Positions 20,750-29,965 of a DNA stretch of 64,000 nt are shown in pieces. Origin of the DNA: Blattamonas nauphoetae (lineage: Eukaryota; Preaxostyla; Oxymonadida); NCBI GenBank assembly GCA_033064195.1, contig JARBJD010000120.1:1-64000 (forward strand). The letters run 5' to 3'. The notes beneath the pieces are model-generated. The model ran no database searches and was not told the DNA's origin. It worked only from the letters and a program-made list of their open reading frames with translations. The position numbers and the translations under genes are program-made. Within the stretch, counting starts at the first letter, position 1, and each line of letters opens with the position of its first letter.

Positions 20750-22189
20750 TTACATGAATTGAATATCACCTAAAGACATTGATTCGAATGTGGTTGGAGA
20801 CATTCCGTTTTCACTGACAAATGATTGGAGTGCTTCGGCTTCGTATATCACATTTGGTTCACCCCTGAGACATGCGCGTCTGCTGATTTGTCTATTTGTG
20901 AGAGGGCAAATATTCTGTGTAACATTGACTCGAGGTGGGGGTGGCGGTTTGAAGCCATTAGTGGTCCGATTTCCTCCTGATACTGGTTGAGGTTTGGAGC
21001 CATATGTGCTCGGGTTTCCTCCTGGTTGTGGTGGACCTTGATATGGTCTTGGTCCTGGCTGAGGTTTGGAGCCATATGTGCTCGGATCTCCTCCTGGCAT
21101 TGGTGGAATTGGTTGAGGGGGTGGTGAAACGACCTTGACAGGAACCGGGCCGTGTGAAAAGGGACTAGGTTTGTTCTGGTGGCCCGGTTTTTCGCGATTT
21201 ACACTCACTTCGATGCGGTTCTGGAGGTAAGTCAACGACCCACTTTGGCTGATGGCTTGCTGTGCTTCTCTCTCTTCTTTGAAATGCACAACTGCTGTCA
21301 CCGGCTGGCCTGGCAGTGAGGAGTTAATTTTCAAGTTCGTGATGACAGACGTTGGGAACAGATTCAAGATAATATCCTTAGGAATGATTCCATTCGGAAG
21401 ATTTTTCAAAAAAACTGATGTTGAATTTGATCTTGATGATACGGGTCTGGATGCAGAACCAGATTCTGGTGCAGTTCCATGCGTTGGTTTGCTATTTTGG
21501 ATCGAAAACCGAACTGTCAAACCTGGCTGCTGTGCCATCCAGCGTGATCGATCTCGAAATGCTGCATTGGCCGAATGAGTATCTGGAAACACAATCACAC
21601 AAGACTTGTTGTTTTTGTTATTCTTCGGAAAGAAGAGACTCACTTTTGTTGGATTCGCAGGATGGATCAACGCCCGGATGTCTGCTTCAGTGCATGTAGG
21701 TGAGATGGGAGTAAGATATAACTCCAATGGGTTTGGCTGCTTGAATTTTTTATTGAGTTGAATATTCGGACTGTAGAAAGGTTGGTTAGTGAGATACGAT
21801 TTGATTGTTTCAATACTTGTTGACGACAATATGTCAATAAAGAAACGATGTGTAGGGTGTAAATGGGAGGGAGGGTTCGAGTCAAAATAATAGATATCTC
21901 CAAATTGGGAGAAGAAGTTTTTGACTTGCGAATCGACATGTTGAGAAGTATTTACATTCTGTAATTCGAGGGATAACGGAGTTTCAATTTGTTCAGGAAT
22001 TGTTGGTGCGGGATAAGGACCAAGGGCGAGGGTAGGCACATATCCAGTCAGTTCAGTTCCAAATTTCTTCGACCACGTCCAGCCATTCGTGTCATCGCCC
22101 AGCACTTCAACAATATCACCTTCCCTAACTTGTAACGATTGTACCCCATCTTGAGGTTGACAATCATATTGGATGGTTCTATATGACAT
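20750..22189 (-). CDS. SH3-RRM-U-box-like protein, copy A
   Basis: I choose the ATG at 22189 (MSYRTIQYDCQPQDG...), because the SH3 domain starts there and the upstream codons differ between copies; a start at 22264 is possible. Residues ~3-57 form an SH3 domain (QSLQVREGDIVEVLGDDTNGWTW, GTELTGYVP). Two RRM-like folds follow (CIVFPDTHSANAAFRDRSRW; SVFLKNLPNGIIPKDIILNL...AVVHFKEEREAQQA). A Pro/Gly-rich linker leads to a C-terminal ICPLTNRQISRRACLRGEPN-YEAEALQSFV, which looks like the first half of a U-box/RING-like E3 domain (CP[IL]T, YE.EAL). The combination suggests an RNA-bound adaptor, perhaps with ubiquitin-ligase contacts. That is inference, and I know no named family with this order. It is closely related to the gene at 27883. 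Confidence 0.7.
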   Translation of the reverse strand: MSYRTIQYDCQPQDGVQSLQVREGDIVEVLGDDTNGWTWSKKFGTELTGYVPTLALGPYPAPTIPEQIETPLSLELQNVNTSQHVDSQVKNFFSQFGDIYYFDSNPPSHLHPTHRFFIDILSSTSIETIKSYLTNQPFYSPNIQLNKKFKQPNPLELYLTPISPTCTEADIRALIHPANPTKVSLFFPKNNKNNKSCVIVFPDTHSANAAFRDRSRWMAQQPGLTVRFSIQNSKPTHGTAPESGSASRPVSSRSNSTSVFLKNLPNGIIPKDIILNLFPTSVITNLKINSSLPGQPVTAVVHFKEEREAQQAISQSGSLTYLQNRIEVSVNREKPGHQNKPSPFSHGPVPVKVVSPPPQPIPPMPGGDPSTYGSKPQPGPRPYQGPPQPGGNPSTYGSKPQPVSGGNRTTNGFKPPPPPRVNVTQNICPLTNRQISRRACLRGEPNVIYEAEALQSFVSENGMSPTTFESMSLGDIQFM

Positions 22190-22625
22190 AACACTTAGAT
22201 CTGAACCCACACACAATTTCTTACGTCCTCCCAACAAAGAAGACCCTCTCTGTTCCTGTCGCATTCCCTATTGTCGGATATATCTTCGAAAGGATTGAAT
22301 TACATGCGTCAATTTCCAATAGGTTCTGAAAAAGAAGAAAAATGAGAAGTGAAGTGGAAATGAAGACCTCACACATGGGCGCCACAACGGCAGCAGAAGG
22401 CAGCATCGGAGCAACACAAAGGTCGGCTGCAGGATTTGCATGTTGGTTTCTGTTCTTTGGCGGGCTCAGCTCGCGCTGGTCGCGGTGGAATCAAGCGAGG
22501 AATCAGCGATTTTGGGGACGTGCTCCGCCCTTTCTGCTTCGACGACGGCTTTGGCTTGGCCTGAGCGGTGTCTCCTTGTTTTGCTCGTCCGCTGCTGGCT
22601 CTGCTGAGCACTCTTCTGGGAGGGT
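20750..22625 (-). repeat. Left arm of a large inverted duplication
   Basis: This arm is homologous, in reverse orientation, to 27437-29751. The outer ~260 bases (22365-22625) are nearly identical to 27440-27703. The spacer and the SH3-RRM gene are diverged. The arms enclose 4.8 kb with the CBM gene, a small gene and most of the zinc-finger gene. Confidence 0.85.
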
Positions 22626-22656
22626 GTTCGTCTGCTGTTCGAGAAAAACGCTGCAT
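22369..22656 (-). pseudogene. Duplicated C-terminus of the zinc-finger gene
   Basis: This is a reverse-oriented copy of the last ~87 codons of the gene at 26126-27703. It is identical at the protein level from PPRRVLSRASSGRAKQG to the zinc-ribbon end CSRPLCCSDAAFCCRCGAHV. The rest of the donor gene is absent and unrelated codons precede the match. It is a truncated by-product of the inverted duplication. The near identity, against a diverged neighbouring gene pair, suggests recent gene conversion. Confidence 0.8.
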
Positions 22657-23271
22657 CTCGGCTCAGCCTGCCAGACGAGTGCGAATGACGAGAAAGTGGA
22701 GTTTTAGCGAGTGGTAGAGCAGCTCTTCTGCACGATCGGTTTCGTGGCTGGTGTGTGATCGTCGATGTACAGTGACAGAGAGGGCTGGCGAATGCAGGTG
22801 GGAGTGAACTGACGGAATCGTTGGCAGGAAGGAGGAAGAGAAGACGGAGAGCTTGTCCGACCAGTTGTTCGGAGGTTGAGAGAGAGGTGGTTGGTAGAAT
22901 TTGGTTTCGCAAGCGGTCGGAATTTTGGGGTGGTTGGGCGGAGAATGCTGTGGTCGCTTCCTTCGCTCTTTTGTTTGTTGGTCCGTCCTCGTTTGGATTC
23001 TCTGCCCTTCGCGAGAGTCTTCCTTTCCATCGAGCACGGCTTTTGCTTCTGCCGCCAGCGCATCTCTCGAAGGTCGTTCCACTCTCTACTGCCCTCCCAG
23101 CCGTCCAGCGGAGAGTGAGGCGAAGAGTCGACAGACAGCGAAGATGGCAAGACTGGCGTTGAGAGGAGCGAAGACAAGTGCTGGTGGTTCTGGTTGAGGC
23201 GAGCATATGACGCGAGGGACGGCTGAGTTGGGATGAGCGGGGGCATCTCGTTTTGATGAAGGAGATGCGAT
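22657..23271 (-). other. Possible further exon of the carbohydrate-binding-domain gene
   Basis: Between the duplicated tail and the stop of the next gene, one minus-strand frame (to 22704) reads like protein: SPLDGWEGSREWNDLREMRWRQKQ and then a Lys/Arg-rich stretch. It could be joined to the upstream gene by an intron beginning near 23278. The boundary is not certain, so it is not merged. Confidence 0.3.
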
Positions 23272-24825
23272 TCAAACGGTGACTGAATCGTCGTCGGATG
23301 GGTGAGTGATGCAGGGAGCAATGAGAGGTGGAGGGAGGGACGACGGGACGGGAAGTGACGGTGGCGAAGAGAATGCGGAGATGTTGATGCGATGTGGTGG
23401 AGTCGGGTGTGGGACGATTTGCGTGGAGATGGTCTGCCTGTGGAGCGGTGTGGGGACTGATGAAAAAGTGGAGGAGAGGGAGGCAAGGGCAGACGACGTG
23501 TGGACAACAGTTTGAGGAAGGTCGCGTGCAGGATTGGAGAACTCGCTGGCGAGGTTGAAGGGGTCGTAGAGGGAACACGGCTGGAGGAGCGAAGAGGGGA
23601 GCGAGAACGAGATTGGGATGGAGTGGCAGGAGGGCGAGCAGAGTGTGGACGACGAGGCACACGAGGAGTGCTGAGACTCCGACGAGGACGAAGAGAGCGA
23701 GAAGTCTGACTCGTCCTCGCTGTTCACGAGGTCGAGTTGATCGCTGGAGAGTGGAGACGTGAATGTGTTTTGGAGGAGCGAGGGAAGGTTGATGGGAGTC
23801 TGCGTGACGTGCGAATGGAAAGACCCCCAAACAGGAGACACGGGAGGGATGGGCGAGACAGAAGGGAGTGGAGTGGGCGAGTGGTATGGCGATGGACTGT
23901 TTCGGAGTTGGTGTGGTGTTTTGGTCTCCTTCTGAAGGTTGCAGAAGTGTGGGCAGACAGAAGGGTCGAAGTGGTGTGAACGGACCGAGGATATTGTTCG
24001 GATGGCGGTGGAGAACGACTGAAACGGGGGTGTCTGATGCGGGTTGCGTCGAGCGGAGATGAACCCCCACGACGGCTGCGGGGGCGTTCCTGAAGGAGGA
24101 GTGCTTTCGTCCAGACATTCAAACGAGATGGCCGAGCAGCTGTCTCTGCCTTCGTCCGACCCGAACATGGCTGCTGTCCGGATCGCATTTGTCGGGCTGC
24201 TCTCCCAAAAAGAGTCTGAAACATTCCAATTCCAGTTGCGCCAGTTGTCGTCGTCGTCACTGTCTTCAATCACAAAGGAATTCCCCAAATGGCCGTCACA
24301 GCTCTTCATTGGGAGGAGAGTCGTGTCGAAAAAGAGGTGCCCTTCCCCCGTTCGGAAGCGGTAGACAAATCGGCCGGGCGAGAGGGAGACCAACGTCTCG
24401 AAGGAGGATGTTGCTTCTGAATAGGAAAGCTCAATTGTTTTGGAGTGGGTTCCAAAGTACAGCTCCATGAAGAGGTGCGATGGGACATACGACACTATCT
24501 GCTTGATGGTGGAAGTCTCGACACTGAAGAGGGCTGTGTGGGTTCCATGAACCGACAAGACATTATTTAAGTTTCCGTGGTTATCGTGTTTGTGTGGAAG
24601 GAAGGAATCGTAGACCCATCTGTGTGAATTGATGACGAACTTGTAGGAATGGACTCCTGGTTCGACAGTGGCAAATGCGATCCAACATCGATCCTTTTCA
24701 GATCATGTCAAATCGATAGATGGTTCCCAGTTCGTGAAGTCCGCAGCAAGTTGGACTGAGTGAAATTGAGCTGTTTTTTGGGAATCACCTCCGACGTGGG
24801 AATCTAGGAGGACGAATATAGTGTT
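23272..24825 (-). CDS. Protein with two starch/glycogen-binding (CBM20/48-like) domains
   Basis: The frame is open from 24825 except for one TGA at 24703-24705. Domain 1 (24800-24590) reads FVLLDSHVGGDSQKTAQFHS, VQLAADFTNWEP, then VEPGVHSYKFVINSHRWVYD and HGNLNNVLSV. Domain 2 (24558-24270) reads MELYFGTHSKTIELSY, LSPGRFVYRFRTGEG, GHLGNSFVIED. Both show the 'G.F..W ... PG.y.YKF..dg ... G..NNv' plan of CBM20/CBM48/AMPK-type glycogen-binding modules. A long Ser/Pro-rich, acidic tail follows. A normal start codon exists only at 24558, after domain 1, so either the first exon lies upstream or translation starts at domain 2. The TGA falls inside well-formed domain 1 and no splice sites surround it. 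Likely role: targeting to a glucan store, by inference. Confidence 0.6.
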
Positions 24826-25516
24826 TTACTGTCCTGATGAATAAGCAAGGGATTGCACATGGAGTTGTGCTTGACTAAGTAGCCTTCCAGTCACAGAACG
24901 ATCAAAAGACAGGATCTTTTGGAATCCTTTAGTTTTGTCTGTGGTTGATGATGGGGAATGAAATGAAGTAAAGATGGAACTTGAGGTAAGTAATTGTACG
25001 AATGATATTGATTTGGGGAGAAATCGTTTTCTGCTTTGAGAAGATGGCCTCGACTGGAGCGATTTTGGAGTGGAGGGGCTGGAGGGATAAAAAGGGGTTG
25101 TAGTAAAGCAGAAAGTGTCAATTTGGATGCTTTATTGTTGTTAGACATGAATGATGGAAGTTGAGTCGTGTACGAAGGTGACACAAGGAGAACATTGTTC
25201 TCAACTCCAGAACCATGTTGGACTACTCGATAATCTTCGCTACATTGCCACTAAAACTACGCGTTACATGAAAAACATGCACACTTCTCCATCCACAACA
25301 AATTTGAAGTCGTGTTCTCCGAAGGGAAGGAAGAAAAATGACTGTCCTGCATTTGCTCTGATTCAACAGTGCAAATGAAGGTGAGAATGAAGAAATTGAA
25401 TACAGTCTTTCACAACTTTCGTGTATGTTCATTGGTTGGGTGCTTTGTTGTACTCCCTTTTATGTGTTTGAAACAAAGCTGGACCATAATATTCATATCA
25501 CCATTCTTCCTCAGAT
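24826..25516. other. Intergenic, possibly with an unseen first exon
   Basis: A minus-strand frame (24891-25184) contains SKLTLSALLQPLFIPPAPP. It could be a 5' exon of the carbohydrate-binding gene, but no join was convincing. The remainder is AT-rich with no feature. Confidence 0.3.
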
Positions 25517-25823
25517 ATGGAACCTACCTCTGCAGGTCATACTTCTTCCTTCACATCAGTCGAAGAAGAGAAGCTCCGTACAGCCCTGAACCAAGGCCTG
25601 GAGCGAGTCTTTGCAAAAGAACCGACAGAACAACAAGGTGTCACATTTTTTCCTCTTTCAACCATTTTTATTAGATTTCTCGGATTATTCTAATAAATCA
25701 ATTGATGAGCTGGAAGAATTGTTGACCATTGCCAGAGCAGAATTGATCTCTGCCTTTAGCTCGTGGATTCTGAAACTCATTAAATCCCAGGGTTTCCAGC
25801 TTACAAACTCATTCAGCTTTTAG
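25517..25823 (+). CDS. Small two-exon gene, helical protein of ~89 residues
   Basis: Exon 1 (25517-25637) encodes MEPTSAGHTSSFTSVEEEKL and on to VFAKEPTEQQ. A 37-nt GT-AG intron (25638-25674) is followed by exon 2, DFSDYSNKSIDELEELLTIA...LTNSFSF, stopping at 25823. The frame is kept across the join (codon g/at). The product is acidic and helical, with a heptad-like DELEELLTIARAELISAFSSW that could form a short coiled coil. It has no signal peptide or known motif. I do not recognise it. The good exon join and composition make it a likely real gene. Confidence 0.5.
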
Positions 25824-26125
25824 TCATCACCTCACCGATACCACTTCATTATTGTCGTTGACCTTCCTTTTCTTACAAAAATTTAGGTAACGAATTAAAA
25901 CGACTTTTCATTCAGACACGATGTGCAGTCATTTAATTTTCTTCAGTCTTGTTAGTCTCGGGATGAACAGTCATCATAAAAAGAAATGATATTCTTTCGT
26001 GGATTATAGTTTAGAGAGCATGACGATGATCCAACCTAAACACATTTCTTTTTTCAAAGTCCGCAACTTCCACACTATATCTAGGAGTTGCTTTACCCCT
26101 TTTGCAAGCGTGACTCCCTTTCATT

Positions 26126-27703
26126 TTGACCTCTTTCATGTCCTCATTGTCTGACTCCGAAAATGATATCCATTATGAATCTACACTCGACCACCAATCA
26201 ACCGCATCTCCTCCGAGTTCAAGTCAGCCTGCTTCAGCTCAAGGAGAGAAACGTGATGAACCCCCCTTTTTCTCACCATCGCCGATGACTGATGAATCTG
26301 GAACAGTTTCATTAAAGGGGCATTCATTGTTGATTGACAACCAGACTAAATCGACACTTGTGTCTCCAGAAGCAGAATCTCTACCGCCGCTACGGGAAGA
26401 ATCTGATAATATTAGCGCATTGGGGCAACATCAAGACAAAGATGTGCCTCAAATCGTGAATTCTGATGAGCGACCTGTCATCCCACTGACTGTTGCAGCT
26501 GACGTTCCTATCAATCCAAATGACGCAGGACTCAAAACTTTCGAAGAAATTGTTGAGATGAAGCTGAGGGAGGAAGAAGAGAGACTCATACGAGAGGGGA
26601 AAGCGGACCTCGCCAGACAAATCAGAGAACACGAAATAGACAACAACCAAACCCTATCATCTCCTAATAAACAATCACCTGGCCTTCATCCGAGTGATTC
26701 ACGCGGCGAACATCAATTCGAAACAGTGTCATCGTATGCAGCCGCGCTCGATCTTCAGAAATGTTCATACTGCACTCGCTCCTTTGCAAAAGACAGACTA
26801 GCGAAACACGAAGAGATATGCAAGCAAAATCATCTCAATGAACAGTTTCGGAAGAAGACACAAGAAATTAATCGCCGGAAAAAGGAAGGCGAAGAAAAAC
26901 TGCGACCAACCGATTCGTCCCGCATCTCACCGTCCAAAATTGCGTCTTCCACATCACCTCAGAAGAGCAGGAATGTGATTTCAGAGATGCAGGCTATCGC
27001 TCAAAAGGAGGGAGACATCAGCACAGGCAGGGACGGAAGCGTCTCTCAACGTGGACCAATGAAGAGACGGAAGCCCGGGACGATGTCAGAAGAGAGACTG
27101 CCTCGTCGGATTGTCGAAACGAGCGAAGACGCAGGAGAGTTGGAGGACGGAGTGGTGTCGTTTCCTCCTCTCGAACTCGAAGACGATCACGATGAATCTC
27201 AGCTCCGAGACATGATCGCTCTGAGACTAAAAATGATGAACTTGATGGGAACTGAGAACAAAACTTCGGACTCAGTGACATCTTCGCCAGAGGCAGCCCA
27301 GCGAGAACCCGCATCCACTCCCCCATCAATCCCCTCTCTCCCCACCATCCCTCCACTCCCTCTCAATCGTGAATCATCCAAGCAGTCACGAGGGAAGGTT
27401 CTGCGCAGACCGACAACTGCAAACAGTTCTCGCGGGGCCGACGAACAACCACCCAGAAGAGTGCTCAGCAGAGCCAGCAGCGGACGAGCAAAACAAGGAG
27501 ACACCGCTCAGGCCAAGCCAAAGCCGTCGTCGAAGCAGAAAGGGCGGAGCACGTCCCCAAAATCGCTGATTCCTCGCTTGATTCCACCGCGACCAGCGCG
27601 AGCTGAGCCCGCCAAAGAACAGAAACCAACATGCAAATCCTGCAGCCGACCTTTGTGTTGCTCCGATGCTGCCTTCTGCTGCCGTTGTGGCGCCCATGTG
27701 TGA
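26126..27703 (+). CDS. C2HC zinc-finger protein with C-terminal zinc ribbon (ZC2HC1-like)
   Basis: 525 residues in one exon. The N-terminal ~190 residues are acidic and low-complexity, with a charged helix (EIVEMKLREEEERLIREGKAD). Residues ~212-232 hold a C2HC finger, CSYCTRSFAKDRLAKHEEIC, of the ZC2HC1 kind. A Lys/Arg-rich helix follows, then Ser/Pro-rich low complexity. The C-terminus is a CxxC-CxxC cluster (CKSCSRPLCCSDAAFCCRCG) resembling a zinc ribbon. ZC2HC1-type proteins are poorly characterised, and some are linked to cilia. The last ~87 codons are repeated in inverted orientation at 22369-22625. Both the finger and the ribbon keep all metal ligands. Confidence 0.75.
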   Translation: MTSFMSSLSDSENDIHYESTLDHQSTASPPSSSQPASAQGEKRDEPPFFSPSPMTDESGTVSLKGHSLLIDNQTKSTLVSPEAESLPPLREESDNISALGQHQDKDVPQIVNSDERPVIPLTVAADVPINPNDAGLKTFEEIVEMKLREEEERLIREGKADLARQIREHEIDNNQTLSSPNKQSPGLHPSDSRGEHQFETVSSYAAALDLQKCSYCTRSFAKDRLAKHEEICKQNHLNEQFRKKTQEINRRKKEGEEKLRPTDSSRISPSKIASSTSPQKSRNVISEMQAIAQKEGDISTGRDGSVSQRGPMKRRKPGTMSEERLPRRIVETSEDAGELEDGVVSFPPLELEDDHDESQLRDMIALRLKMMNLMGTENKTSDSVTSSPEAAQREPASTPPSIPSLPTIPPLPLNRESSKQSRGKVLRRPTTANSSRGADEQPPRRVLSRASSGRAKQGDTAQAKPKPSSKQKGRSTSPKSLIPRLIPPRPARAEPAKEQKPTCKSCSRPLCCSDAAFCCRCGAHV

Positions 27704-27882
27704 GGTCTTCATTTCCACTTCACTTCTCATTTTTCTTCTTTTCCAGAACCTGTTAGAAACTGACGCATGTAATTCAATCCTTTCGAAGATCTATCCGACA
27801 ACAGTGAATGTGAAAGGAACAAGGAGGGTTTTCAATGTGGTGGAGACCTGAGAAACCGTGTTTGGGTTCAGATCCACTCAAG

Positions 27883-29403
27883 ATGGCATTAAGAACCGTC
27901 CTAAGTAATTGTGAATCTCACGCTGGGGTACAATCGTTACAAGTTAGGGAAGGTGATATCGTTGAAGTGCTGGCCGATGACACGAATGGCTGGACGTGGT
28001 CGAAGAAATATGGAACTGAACTGACTGGATATGTGCCTACCCACGTCCTTGGACCTTGTCAAGCATCACAACTTCCTGAACAAATTGAAACTCCGTTATC
28101 TCTCGAATTACAGAATGTAAATTCGTCTCCTATAATCGATTCGCAAGTCAGAAACTTCTTCTCCCAATTTGGAGATATCTATTATTTTGACTCGAACCCT
28201 CCCTCCAATTTCAATCATACGTATAGTTTCTTTGTTGACATATTATCGACAACAAGTTCTGAAACAATCAAATCGTATCTCATTACTCAACCTTTCTACA
28301 GCTCGAACACTAAACTCAATCTCAAACCCACTCAGCCTGACCCACTGGAGTTATATTTTGCTCCTCTTTCGCAGACATACACTGAAGCAGACATCCGGGC
28401 ATTGATCCATCCTGCGAATCCAACAAAAGTGAGTCTCTTCTTTCCGAAGAATAACAAAAACAACAAGTCTTGTGTGATTGTGTTTCCAGATACTCATTCA
28501 GCCAATGCAGCATTTCGAGATCGATCACGCTGGATGAGACGGCAGCCAGGTTTGACAGTTCGGTTTTCGACTCAAAACGACAAACCAACACCTGATCCTG
28601 CCCCAAAACCTGGTCCTGCCCCAAAACCTGGTCCTGCCCCAAAATCTGATTCTGCATCCAGTCCCGTGTCATCTAATTCAACATCAGTTTTTTTGAAAAA
28701 TCTTCCGAATGGAATCGTTCCAGATGATATTTCCCTGTCACTGTTCCCAACCTCCGTCATCACGGACCTAAAAATTAACACCTCGCTGCCAGGCCAGCCG
28801 GTGACAGCAGTTGTGCATTTCAAAACAGAAAACGAAGCAAAGCAAGCCCTCAGCCAAAGTGGGTCGTTGTCTTTCCTCCAGAACCGCATCGAAGTGAGTG
28901 TATATCGCGAAAAACAGGAAGCTCAGAACGAAACTGGTTCTATTTCACCACCCCCTCAACCAAAACCACGAACAGGTCCACCACCACAACCAATTCCACA
29001 TCCAGGTCCTCCACGACCAAAACAAACAATTTATCCACCACAACCACCACGACCATATCCAGGTCCACCACCACAACCGCCCCCAAGACCCATTGATACA
29101 CAGAGTATTTGCCCTCTCACAAATAGACAAATCATCCGAGGCGCATATCTCAGGGGTGAACCAAACACGTTTTACGAAGCCGAAGCACTCCACAGATTCG
29201 TTCGTGAAAACGAAATGTCACCAACCACATTCGACCGAGTGACTTTCGATGATATAGTATATCTATCTCCAATAGAACAAAGACTATATATACCTGGACC
29301 AGGACTAATCCAACCGCCCTATCCACCAAATCCAGGCCCCCCATATCCACATCCACAGCCACCAGGACCAATACCACGACCATATCCACCAATGCCAGGA
29401 TGA
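27883..29403 (+). CDS. SH3-RRM-U-box-like protein, copy B
   Basis: The likely start is 27883 (MALRTVLSNCESHAG), matching copy A; an upstream ATG at 27835 is in frame. Order: SH3 (QSLQVREGDIVEVLADDTNG), RRM-like 1 and 2 (KSCVIVFPDTHSANAAFRDR; TSVFLKNLPNGIVPDDIS), a Pro-rich linker, then U-box-like ICPLTNRQIIRGAYLRGEPN with FYEAEALHRFV. After this comes a second Pro/Gly-rich linker, and the frame stops at TGA 29401-29403. Beyond the stop the same frame continues with a second copy of the linker and U-box-like segment, which aligns with the end of copy A. The short PAPKPGPAPKPG repeat near 28600 is absent from copy A. The protein as read is 506 residues. Confidence 0.7.
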   Translation: MALRTVLSNCESHAGVQSLQVREGDIVEVLADDTNGWTWSKKYGTELTGYVPTHVLGPCQASQLPEQIETPLSLELQNVNSSPIIDSQVRNFFSQFGDIYYFDSNPPSNFNHTYSFFVDILSTTSSETIKSYLITQPFYSSNTKLNLKPTQPDPLELYFAPLSQTYTEADIRALIHPANPTKVSLFFPKNNKNNKSCVIVFPDTHSANAAFRDRSRWMRRQPGLTVRFSTQNDKPTPDPAPKPGPAPKPGPAPKSDSASSPVSSNSTSVFLKNLPNGIVPDDISLSLFPTSVITDLKINTSLPGQPVTAVVHFKTENEAKQALSQSGSLSFLQNRIEVSVYREKQEAQNETGSISPPPQPKPRTGPPPQPIPHPGPPRPKQTIYPPQPPRPYPGPPPQPPPRPIDTQSICPLTNRQIIRGAYLRGEPNTFYEAEALHRFVRENEMSPTTFDRVTFDDIVYLSPIEQRLYIPGPGLIQPPYPPNPGPPYPHPQPPGPIPRPYPPMPG

Positions 29404-29751
29404 GATCCGAGCACATACTCCAAACCTCAACCAGAACCAAGACCATATCAAGGTCCACCGCAACCACGACCAGGAGGAAATCCGAGCACATATGGCTCCA
29501 AACCTCAACCAGTATCAGGATTAACTACGAACACTAATGGCTTCGAACCGCCACCAAAACCACAACCAAAACCCATTGATACACAGAATATTTGCCCTCT
29601 CACAAAGAGACAAATCATCCGAGGCGCATATCTCAAGGGTGACCCAAACCATCTTTACGAAGCCGAAGAACTCCAATCATTTGTTCGTGAACACGGAATG
29701 TCACCAACCACATTCGAATCAGTGTCTTTAGGTGATATTGTGTACCTGTGA
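29404..29751 (+). pseudogene. In-frame continuation of copy B beyond a TGA
   Basis: 115 codons in the same frame as the gene before it, without another stop: DPSTYSKPQPEPRPYQGP, GGNPSTYGSKPQPVSG, ICPLTKRQIIRGAYLKG, YEAEELQSFVREHGMSPTTF, ending GDIVYL. Copy A reads ...MPGGDPSTYG where this gene reads MPG-stop-DPSTY, so a GGA to TGA change at 29401 is the simplest cause. The region is either a young dead tail or is reached by stop-codon readthrough. Confidence 0.7.
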
Positions 29752-29965
29752 AATCTTATTTTTTTTTTCATTTCTCCATGTTTACACGTGCTTTTCCTCA
29801 TCGCCATCGATGATTGAACAGGCAATTCTTCATTAAGAGAGAATGCATTATTTTGGGGAATTCATTTGTCACAACAACGAATGTCCATCGATTTATTCTG
29901 GATATCACCACCTCCACTCTGAAAGAAACCTATCTTGAGATTTCGACACCGGCCCACAATGAAAA

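Larger units (their letters stand above)
27437..29751 (+). repeat. Right arm of the inverted duplication
   Basis: Counterpart of 20750-22625. It starts inside the zinc-finger gene and runs through the second SH3-RRM gene to its last U-box-like segment. Confidence 0.85.

Noticed and set aside
22466-24118. A 550-codon minus-strand frame rich in R, S, P and H
   Set aside because: It overlaps the carbohydrate-binding gene in another frame and has composition expected of a shadow; no domain.
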